Assembly: GCA_017536685.1 (NCBI GenBank)
Contig: JAFXGW010000039.1
Location: 1 to 57,605 of the forward strand
DNA length: 57,605 bases
Reading direction: 5' to 3'
From: Clostridia bacterium
GTDB lineage: Bacteria; Bacillota; Clostridia; TANB77; CAG-508
Shown: one piece after another, positions 51,370-57,605 of the stretch
Numbering within the stretch: position 1 is the stretch's first letter
Layout: the number at the start of each line of letters is the position of its first letter
Program-made: the position numbers and the translations under genes
The notes under the pieces: model-generated
What the model was told of the DNA's origin: nothing
The model's input: the letters and a program-made list of their open reading frames with translations, nothing else
Database searches by the model: none

Positions 51370-51951
51370 ATGAAAGAAAAAATTCAATTTATAATATTAA
51401 TAGTAGTATTTGTAGGGTTACTAATTTTTATAAATAATATGTTAAATGAAACAACTGATAATACAACTAACTTGTCAAATGTAATTGCAGAAAAGAATAT
51501 AATTTCAGATGAAAATATGAATCTTGAAGAAAATATTACAATACCAGAAATATCTTCAAATAATGAAAATACAATTGAAAATCAGATTTCCGATGATTTA
51601 GAAATTACAAATACAAACAATGAAAATATTGCAAATGAAGCAGGGAAAGTTATAGAAGTAACAGAAACTACTTTTGAGGAAGAAGTGTTAAAATCAGATA
51701 AAACTGTATTAATAGACTTTTATGCAGACTGGTGTGGTCCGTGTAAAATTTTATCACCAATTATTGAAGAAGTAGCAAAAGAAAATCCAGATTTAAAAGT
51801 TGTAAAAATTGATGTTGACAAAAATGAAAGTTTGGCTTATGAATATAGAGCATATTCAATACCAACTTTAGTTGTTATAGAAAACGGTGTAGAGGTAAAT
51901 AGAGCTGTTGGAGCTATTCCTAAAAAAGATGTATTAGAATTAATAAAATAA
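51370..51951 (+). CDS. Membrane-anchored thioredoxin
   Basis: 193 residues. An N-terminal membrane helix (~6-23, QFIILIVVFVGLLIFI) is followed by an acidic/Asn-rich linker (~25-95) that spaces the enzyme from the membrane. A thioredoxin domain (~95-193) follows with the active site DFYADWCGPCKILSP, then the cis-Pro in YSIPTLVV. With CcdA it forms an extracytoplasmic reductase, probably for disulfides in wall or surface proteins. RBS AGGAG, 7 nt upstream. Confidence 0.93.
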   Translation: MKEKIQFIILIVVFVGLLIFINNMLNETTDNTTNLSNVIAEKNIISDENMNLEENITIPEISSNNENTIENQISDDLEITNTNNENIANEAGKVIEVTETTFEEEVLKSDKTVLIDFYADWCGPCKILSPIIEEVAKENPDLKVVKIDVDKNESLAYEYRAYSIPTLVVIENGVEVNRAVGAIPKKDVLELIK

Positions 51952-51958
51952 ATTATAA

Positions 51959-52117
51959 GGTGAAAAAATAGTAAAAATTGTAAAATGTTTTACAGCAAGA
52001 GATGTTCAACACGAATGTGACCATTTAGATGGAATTACTTTTTTAGAAAAAGTTATTGGGCCAAATGGATTTTCTCCAAGAGAAATGATAAAGAAATTTA
52101 AATTAAATAAAATGTAG
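51959..52117 (+). pseudogene. def: C-terminal remnant of peptide deformylase
   Basis: A 52-codon open frame without a normal start encodes ARDVQHECDHLDGITFLEKV, the deformylase zinc motif HExxH region, followed by a PREMIKKFK-like tail. The motifs GxGxAAxQ and EGCLS of the ~100 residues before it are absent. A residual RBS-like AAGGTG (51957-51962) precedes possible ATA/ATT starts. def commonly sits with rRNA methyltransferase and fmt genes, and the NOL1/NOP2 gene follows 14 nt downstream, so this looks like decay of an ancestral operon member. A functional mini-protein is unlikely. Confidence 0.75.
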
Positions 52118-52131
52118 AAAGGTTTGAATCA

Positions 52132-53034
52132 ATGGCGATACCAGAATTTTTAATAGAAAAATTAGAAGCTCAATATGGAAGCGAATTAAAAGATAAAATA
52201 GTCGAAGGATTTTCTCCAAAAAGAAAGGTAACTTTTAGAGTTAATACTTTAAAATCAACAGTAGAAGAAATTAAAGGAATATTAAAAAATGAAAATATTG
52301 AATTTGAAAAAGTGGTTTGGAGTGATGAGGCTTTTATCTTAACAAATGCCTGTGAAGAAAATATTCAAAAATTAGAAATTTACGAGCAGGGTAAAATATA
52401 CCTTCAAAGTTTATCTTCTATGCTACCACCAATTGTTCTAAAACCAGAAGAAGGAAAAGATATTTTAGATATGGCAGCAGCCCCTGGTGGGAAGACTACT
52501 CAAATGGCCGCACTTTCAAACAATAAAGCTCATATAACTGCTTGCGAAATGAATAATATAAGAATAGAAAAATTAAAATATAATGTTGAAAAACAAGGTG
52601 CATCTTGTGTTTATATTATGCAAAAAGACTCAAGACAAATTGACGATTTCTTCTCATTTGATCAAATTCTTTTAGATAGTCCTTGCAGTGGAAGTGGAAC
52701 TTTAAATTCAGAAGATGCGAATGCTGAAAAATATTTTACAAATAAGCTTATAGAAAAATCTACAAAATCACAATATGCGTTACTAAAGAAAGCTTTAAAA
52801 ATATTAAAACCTGGGCATAAAATGGTATATTCAACATGCTCAATTTTGAAAGAAGAAAATGAAGAAATTGTAAGAAAAGTTTTAAAAGAAGCGAAAGCAG
52901 AAATTGTTCCAATTGAATTTGAAGGAATAGAAGACTTACCAATTTTACCAGTTAGTTTGGACGGAACAGTTTGTGTTGCACCAACAGATTTGTATGAAGG
53001 TTTTTACATAGCAAAAATAAGAAAATTAAAATAA
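52132..53034 (+). CDS. NOL1/NOP2/Sun-family RNA m5C methyltransferase
   Basis: 300 residues. The N-terminal part (~1-95) is an RNA-binding region. The SAM domain has ILDMAAAPGGKTTQMAAL (~113), the first catalytic Cys in LLDSPCSGSGTL (~180) and the second in YSTCSILKEENEE (~235). Members (RsmB, RsmF/YebU) methylate C5 of cytosine in 16S rRNA; this one is short without an N-terminal NusB domain, closer to RsmF-like enzymes. The RBS AAAGG is 9 nt from ATG. It follows the deformylase remnant. Confidence 0.9.
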   Translation: MAIPEFLIEKLEAQYGSELKDKIVEGFSPKRKVTFRVNTLKSTVEEIKGILKNENIEFEKVVWSDEAFILTNACEENIQKLEIYEQGKIYLQSLSSMLPPIVLKPEEGKDILDMAAAPGGKTTQMAALSNNKAHITACEMNNIRIEKLKYNVEKQGASCVYIMQKDSRQIDDFFSFDQILLDSPCSGSGTLNSEDANAEKYFTNKLIEKSTKSQYALLKKALKILKPGHKMVYSTCSILKEENEEIVRKVLKEAKAEIVPIEFEGIEDLPILPVSLDGTVCVAPTDLYEGFYIAKIRKLK

Positions 53035-53076
53035 ATATAAAAATTAATTAATAATTTTTAAAAAGATTTAATCAAT

Positions 53077-53116
53077 AAAAAAAGTATTATAGAATTTCTA
53101 TAATACTTTTTTATTG
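53077..53116. terminator. Bidirectional terminator between convergent genes
   Basis: AAAAAAGTATTATAGAA pairs with TTCTATAATACTTTTTT with T runs on both strands. Confidence 0.85.
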
Positions 53117-53163
53117 TAACAATTACAATTGTTGGCACGAAATTAGAAATTTCGAAAAGGATT

Positions 53164-54159
53164 TTATTTTTTATAATACATTCCTTGATATAAATTTTTT
53201 TCTTTTAATAATTTGTCTAAACCATTCATAATCCATTTTTTATGAAGATTCCATTCTGGAGCTAAAAGTAAATCTTTAGGAGCATCTCCAGATACTTTAT
53301 GAATAATAATTTGAGGATTTATATGAGTTAAAACATAACTTGCAGTTTCTAAGTAATATTCTAAAGTAATTGGAGTATAATTTCCTGATTTATACATTTC
53401 TCCTAAAACAGTATTATCTATAACATAGCAAGAATGAATTTTTAATCCTTGGATATTATGAGAATTTATAAAAGTTACAGTATTTTTTATATCTTCAATA
53501 GTTTCGCCGGGAAGTCCAACAATAATGTGAGCAACACTTTCAATGTCATATTTATTTAAAAGTTTTACTGCTTCTGTAAACTCCTTAGAGGAATACCCAC
53601 GATTGATATATTTTCCAGTTTCATCATTTGCGGTTTGAAGTCCGAGCTCAACCCATACATCGACTTTATTTTTATATGATGCAATTAATTTACAAATATC
53701 CTCATCTATACAATCCGGACGAGTTGCAATCGCTAAGCAGGCAATTCTATCATCAATTAAGGCTGCATCATAGCGTGCTTTTAGATTTTCTAAACTATCA
53801 TAGGTATTAGTATAGTTTTGAAAATAAGCAATAAAGTTATTTGCGCGTTCGCCACGATAACTGTTCAAATGATTTCGTATTTGAGTTTGAATACTAGATG
53901 TAATAAGTTTTATATTTTTTGAACAATTAAATGACTTAGAAGGTTCTAATGATATAGATTTACTTGAATGTGTTAAGCATTCCGAAGGTTTTAAATGTTC
54001 ACCAGAACCTTTTTCACTACAAAAAATGCATCCACCAGTTCCAACTTTTCCATCTCTATTGGGACAGGTAAAATTGGCATCAATACATATTTTTAAAGTT
54101 CTTTCTCCAAACTTTTCTTTCAAATATTTATTTAAATGATTATATCTTTCTTTTTCCAT
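53164..54159 (-). CDS. TIGR01212-family (YhcC-like) radical SAM protein, probably leaderless
   Basis: 331 residues from the ATG at 54159. Family marks: the opening RYNHLNKYLKEKFGERTLKI, the Fe-S motif CPNRDGKVGTGGCIFC (~30-45), NYTNTY and AIATRPDC, WVELGLQT, and VGLPGETIEDI. A Ser-rich insertion (~70-100) is unusual. The reaction is unknown; YhcC-type proteins are widespread and often linked to RNA or sulfur chemistry. There is no Shine-Dalgarno upstream, and the -10 box lies only 9 nt before ATG (see promoter entry). A TTG eight codons earlier would fall inside the promoter. Confidence 0.85.
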   Translation of the reverse strand: MEKERYNHLNKYLKEKFGERTLKICIDANFTCPNRDGKVGTGGCIFCSEKGSGEHLKPSECLTHSSKSISLEPSKSFNCSKNIKLITSSIQTQIRNHLNSYRGERANNFIAYFQNYTNTYDSLENLKARYDAALIDDRIACLAIATRPDCIDEDICKLIASYKNKVDVWVELGLQTANDETGKYINRGYSSKEFTEAVKLLNKYDIESVAHIIVGLPGETIEDIKNTVTFINSHNIQGLKIHSCYVIDNTVLGEMYKSGNYTPITLEYYLETASYVLTHINPQIIIHKVSGDAPKDLLLAPEWNLHKKWIMNGLDKLLKEKNLYQGMYYKK

Positions 54160-54168
54160 AACAAATTT

Positions 54169-54197
54169 AGTATAGCAGAACAAGATTGATTTTTCAA
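54169..54197 (-). promoter_or_regulatory. Extended -10 promoter giving an apparently leaderless mRNA
   Basis: On the minus strand TTGAAA (54192-54197), 17 bp ending TGC, TATACT (54169-54174), then AAATTTGTT and ATG at 54159. Transcription should begin 1-4 nt before the start codon. Confidence 0.7.
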
Positions 54198-54422
54198 ATT
54201 TATTTGATAATCATTTGAGATAATTAATTTTTATTTTCAAAAAGATGGAAATATTTTATGGCAATAAAAAATAGTCGATTTATGTTTAGGCACTATCTTT
54301 TATATTAGTATATATTAGTATATAGTTCAAAGTGAAATTATAACTGTATGGTGCTTTATTTTAATAATAAATTGTTGTATAATACTTAAGAAATTTAGAT
54401 AAATAAGAATAAGGAATATAAA

Positions 54423-56339
54423 ATGAACTTTAGAATCACAAATGGCTCTATTAGTTTTGGAGCAGAAACAATTTTAGAAGAAATAAATTTTGAAGTAAAA
54501 GGAAAACAAAAAGTTGCAATTGTTGGAAGAAATGGTGCAGGGAAATCTACTCTTTTAAAGGCAATTATTGACAATCAACTTTTAACAGAAGGAATTGGAG
54601 AAGAAAAATTTAATATCTACAAAGAAGGTAGTCCAGCAATTGGATATTTAAAACAAATAGATTTTGAAGATGATTCAATAACCATGCTTGATGAAATCTT
54701 GAAAGTTTATAAGGAGCAACTAGAAGTAGAAGCAAAACTTGAAAAATTAGTAGAAAAAATGCAAGAAGATTCTTCAGAAGAGCTTGCAAAAGAATACTCA
54801 AAAACAAGAGATAGATATGAATTTTTAGATGGATATACATATAAAAAAGAATATGAAATTGCAATATACAAATTTGGATTCTCTAAATGCGATATGCAAA
54901 AAACGTTAAAAGAGTTTTCAGGTGGACAAAGAACAAAAATAGCTTTTATAAAATTATTATTAAGTAAGCCAGATATTTTACTTTTAGATGAGCCTACAAA
55001 CCATTTAGATATTACTACAATAGAATGGCTTGAAACATATTTAAAAAACTATCCAAAAGCTGTAGTGATTGTTTCTCATGATAGAATGTTTTTGAATAAA
55101 ATAGTAGATAAAGTTTATGAAATAGAATATGGAACAATAACAGAGTATTCTGGAAATTATGATTACTTTGAAAAACAAAAAAGAGTAAATTATGAAAGAC
55201 AATTAAAAGACTATGAATTCCAACAAAAAGAAATAAAAAGATTAACAGCTATTGTAGATAGATTTAGATACAAGGCAACAAAAGCAAAGATGGCACAGTC
55301 TAAATTAAAACAAATAGAAAGAATGGTAAAACTTGAAGAACCTAATAAATATGATTTGAAAAGTTTTAAAACTAATTTCGAACTTGAAAAAGAAAGTGGA
55401 AATAATGTTTTGGCAGTAGAAAATTTAGAAATAGGATATAAAGATCCTCTATCAAAAGTTTCTTTTAAACTTTACAAAGGAGAAAAACTTGGAATAATTG
55501 GAAGTAATGGTACAGGGAAATCTACTTTACTAAAAACAATGGTTGGAAATTTAGAAAAAATTTCTGGAGATTTTGAGTTTGGTCATAATGTAAAAATAGG
55601 ATATTTTGATCAACAAATGGCTCAGCTTAATTCAGACAAAACAGTATATGACGAATTTTATGATACTTTTCCAAAACTTACAGTAACAGAAGTAAGGAAT
55701 TCTTTGGCTGCCTTTATGTTTTATGGAGAAGATGTTTTTAAAAAGATTAATATGTTATCTGGTGGAGAAAAAGTAAGACTTGCCCTTTGTAAAATTTTAA
55801 AAACAGGACCGAATCTACTTATACTAGATGAGCCTACAAATCATATGGATATTATAGGAAAAGAATCTTTAGAAAATATGCTTAGTGAATATAAAGGAAC
55901 TTTAATTTTTGTATCTCATGATAGATTTTTTGTTAAAAAACTGGCAAATAAAATATTAGCTTTTGAGAATAAAAATGTGAAATTTTATGATTGTGGCTAT
56001 GAAGAATATTTAGAGAAAAAGTCTGAAGAGGGAGATGTTCAAGAAGAAATTAAAGAGAAAAAAGAAAAGAAAACTTATATAAATCCTTTAAAAGAGAAAG
56101 ATAAGCTAGAAAGAAAAATAAAAAAATTAGAAGAAGAGATTTCTAAAAAAGAAACTGAAATACAAAATTTAAAAGTAGAACTTACAAAAGAAGAAATTTA
56201 TTCTGATTATGTAAAAGTAGGAGAAATACAAGAAAAGATAGATTCTCTAAACATTGATTTAGAAGATGATATGGTAACTTGGACTCAATTGCAAGAAGAA
56301 CTTGACAACTTAAAAAAATATATAAATGAAAAGAGTTAG
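54423..56339 (+). CDS. ABC-F family ATPase (translation/antibiotic-resistance type)
   Basis: 638 residues with two ABC modules and no membrane domain. Module 1: Walker A GRNGAGKST (~38-46), signature FSGGQRTK (~166), Walker B LLLDEPTNHLD (~188). The inter-domain linker (~240-310) is basic and helical. Module 2: GSNGTGKST (~360), LSGGEKVRLAL (~445) and LLILDEPTNHMD. A C-terminal coiled coil (~560-638) is like the Uup/YdiF subfamily. ABC-F proteins enter the ribosomal E site and affect translation or resistance. RBS AAGGA, 7 nt upstream. Terminator stem overlaps the stop codon. Confidence 0.94.
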   Translation: MNFRITNGSISFGAETILEEINFEVKGKQKVAIVGRNGAGKSTLLKAIIDNQLLTEGIGEEKFNIYKEGSPAIGYLKQIDFEDDSITMLDEILKVYKEQLEVEAKLEKLVEKMQEDSSEELAKEYSKTRDRYEFLDGYTYKKEYEIAIYKFGFSKCDMQKTLKEFSGGQRTKIAFIKLLLSKPDILLLDEPTNHLDITTIEWLETYLKNYPKAVVIVSHDRMFLNKIVDKVYEIEYGTITEYSGNYDYFEKQKRVNYERQLKDYEFQQKEIKRLTAIVDRFRYKATKAKMAQSKLKQIERMVKLEEPNKYDLKSFKTNFELEKESGNNVLAVENLEIGYKDPLSKVSFKLYKGEKLGIIGSNGTGKSTLLKTMVGNLEKISGDFEFGHNVKIGYFDQQMAQLNSDKTVYDEFYDTFPKLTVTEVRNSLAAFMFYGEDVFKKINMLSGGEKVRLALCKILKTGPNLLILDEPTNHMDIIGKESLENMLSEYKGTLIFVSHDRFFVKKLANKILAFENKNVKFYDCGYEEYLEKKSEEGDVQEEIKEKKEKKTYINPLKEKDKLERKIKKLEEEISKKETEIQNLKVELTKEEIYSDYVKVGEIQEKIDSLNIDLEDDMVTWTQLQEELDNLKKYINEKS

Positions 56340-56362
56340 AATTTTCTAACTCTCTTTTTGCT
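56333..56362 (+). terminator. Terminator of the ABC-F gene
   Basis: GAGTTAGA (56333-56340) pairs with TCTAACTC (56345-56352), T run follows. Confidence 0.85.
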
Positions 56363-56463
56363 AAAAATGCTTAACTTTGTGTCATCTATGTGAAAAATAT
56401 TGATTTTTTATAAAAAGTGTTATAATATATTTTCAATAATTTTAAAGAAATGAGGGAATAAAA

Positions 56464-57384
56464 ATGGGAAAAACTTATATTTTTGGACATAAAAATCCAG
56501 ACACAGATTCAATCACATCAAGTTTAGTAATGGCAAATTTTGAAAGAAAAATGGGAAATGAAGAAGCAGTTGCATGTAGACTTGGAAATATAAATAAAGA
56601 AACAGAATATGTTTTGAATTATTTAGGAATGGAAGCACCAGAATTGATTGAAAGTGTTGAAGATGGAGCAAATGTTATTTTAGTAGACCACAATAATCCA
56701 AAAGAATCAATAGATAATTTAGACAATGTAAATGTATTAAAAGTTGTAGATCACCATGCTGTTGTTTTAACAACAGGTTATCCATTATATTACAGAGCAG
56801 AACCTGTTGGATGCACAGAAACAGTTTTATATAAATTATATAGAGAAAATAATATAGAAGTTGATAAAACAATTGCTACATTAATGGTATCAGCAATTAT
56901 ATCAGATACATTATTATTAAAATCACCTACAACTACAGCTGAAGATATTAAAGCTGTAGAAGAATTAGCAGGAATTGCTGGAATAGATCCTCAAAGCTAT
57001 GGATTAGAAATGTTAAAAGCTGGAACAGATTTAAGTTCATTTAGTATAGAAGAAATATTATCTTTAGATGCTAAAGAAATTGATATAAAAGGAATTAAAG
57101 TTTTAATTAATCAAGTAAATACAGCATCAATTCCAGATGTTATGGCAAAAAAAGCAGAACTAGAAGCTGGAATTAATAAAGTAATAGAAAGCAAAGGATT
57201 AGATTTATTTGTTTTATTAATAACAGATATAGTAAATAGTAATTCACAAACAATTTCTATAGGAAAAAGAACAGATCTTGTAGAAAAATCTTATGGAGTT
57301 ACTTTAGTTGAAAATACAGCGTTACTTGAAGGAGTTGTTTCTAGAAAGAAACAAGTTATACCAGTTCTTACAGAAAATGCTTAA
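56464..57384 (+). CDS. ppaC: Manganese-dependent inorganic pyrophosphatase (family II)
   Basis: 306 residues, the short form without CBS/DRTGG regulatory domains. The DHH domain has IFGHKNPDTDSITSS (metal His/Asp near residues 7-15), ILVDHN, KVVDHHAVV (DHH triad) and ISDTLLLKSPTTT. The DHHA2 domain (~195-306) closes with SRKKQVIPVL. It hydrolyses PPi to drive biosynthesis. Single gene. RBS GAGGG, 6 nt upstream. Confidence 0.96.
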   Translation: MGKTYIFGHKNPDTDSITSSLVMANFERKMGNEEAVACRLGNINKETEYVLNYLGMEAPELIESVEDGANVILVDHNNPKESIDNLDNVNVLKVVDHHAVVLTTGYPLYYRAEPVGCTETVLYKLYRENNIEVDKTIATLMVSAIISDTLLLKSPTTTAEDIKAVEELAGIAGIDPQSYGLEMLKAGTDLSSFSIEEILSLDAKEIDIKGIKVLINQVNTASIPDVMAKKAELEAGINKVIESKGLDLFVLLITDIVNSNSQTISIGKRTDLVEKSYGVTLVENTALLEGVVSRKKQVIPVLTENA

Positions 57385-57411
57385 TTTTATTGTGAAATAA
57401 TTAAAATATAA

Positions 57412-57477
57412 AGTGTTAGCAAATTATAAATTTCTTAACACTATGAAAAGATGTCTCAGAAATGAGGCATCTTTTTT
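57412..57477 (+). terminator. Tandem hairpins ending the ppaC transcript
   Basis: AGTGTTA/TAACACT (57412-57442) is followed by AAGATGTCTC/GAGGCATCTT (57447-57472) and a T run. Confidence 0.8.
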
Positions 57478-57573
57478 ACAGTTCTATTACAAATACTTAA
57501 ATATATATACAACAAAAAGCGACTTATGGTATACTAAAAATGAAGATTACAGAGTTGGAGAAAAACTAAAAAT

Positions 57574-57605
57574 ATGAGAAGTCATGGAACCCTTGAGCCT
57601 GTATA
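57574..57605 (+). CDS. Start of a gene running off the window
   Basis: ATG at 57574 with GGAG (57556-57559) upstream and an extended -10 (TGGTATACT, 57527-57535). Only ~10 codons are visible (MRSHGTLEPV), too few for identification. GC content of these codons looks higher than the preceding gene. Confidence 0.4.
   Translation, partial: MRSHGTLEPV

Overview
The window reads as a very A+T-rich chromosome segment of an anaerobic, low-GC Firmicute of the class Clostridia, probably an uncultured gut lineage known mainly from metagenomes. The grounds are AGA-dominated arginine codons, GAGG/GGAGG ribosome binding sites, textbook TTGACA-17-TATAAT promoters, U-tailed terminators, a PerR-rubrerythrin pair, a GatCAB operon, a short manganese-dependent pyrophosphatase, an archaeal/eukaryote-like ProRS, and sporulation-type relatives (BofA, SpoVK-like AAA protein). 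This is inference from gene content; no 16S or other phylogenetic marker was compared.

Layout. Positions 1 to about 735 hold the end of carA and the start of carB, with visibly higher GC and different codon use. They are joined in frame to an AT-rich, unrelated protein, so this end is most likely an assembly chimera. From 1.8 to 5.4 kb lie two inverted-repeat pairs with a DnaA-box-like word, a Met tRNA, an alkaline-phosphatase-superfamily enzyme, a high-GC lone HIT-family gene and a small charged protein. From 5.5 to 14.1 kb are scpB, proS, an HD-GYP phosphodiesterase, smc, a 158-bp nested inverted-repeat element and a membrane M23 peptidase. From 14.2 to 25.5 kb are a DUF2142 membrane protein, AIM24 and TM2 proteins, gatC-nucleotidase-gatA-gatB, a DUF362 ferredoxin protein, a DUF84 NTPase, an Asn-rich surface protein and an endolysin-like peptidase behind an RBS-masking hairpin.

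From 25.6 to 33.8 kb come an unknown helical protein, perR-rbr with a palindromic operator, rpsT, rpiB, a WecA/TagO-type transferase, Sua5, a glycosyltransferase, a GNAT enzyme with its own palindrome, and pth. From 33.9 to 42.3 kb come a short RNase G, a fragment of a foreign membrane protein, bofA, a frameshifted rimO, a cell-wall amidase, a 1086-residue double-AAA protein and a 58-codon high-GC gene. From 42.5 to 57.6 kb come a Cof-type phosphatase, upp, a FAD-Rieske oxidoreductase, pheA and an aminotransferase, a zeta-like toxin with a small upstream partner, yfcE, ccdA plus anchored thioredoxin, a remnant of peptide deformylase, a NOL1/NOP2 methyltransferase, an apparently leaderless radical SAM gene, an ABC-F protein and ppaC.

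How the genes work together. Most of the window is housekeeping: chromosome condensation (smc, scpB), translation and its quality control (proS, gatCAB, sua5, pth, rpsT, rimO, rRNA methyltransferase, ABC-F), wall metabolism (amidase, M23, M15, TagO-like) and redox defence (perR-rbr, CcdA-thioredoxin). Superimposed are at least three compact, single-gene cassettes of foreign composition, each with its own promoter and terminator, plus one foreign 3-prime gene fragment. I found no CRISPR array, no intact transposase and no complete prophage. The least explained items are the lone cassettes, the toxin-like pair at 48.6-49.8 kb, the double-AAA protein, and the structured repeats at 1.9, 12.6, 24.7 and 45.8 kb.
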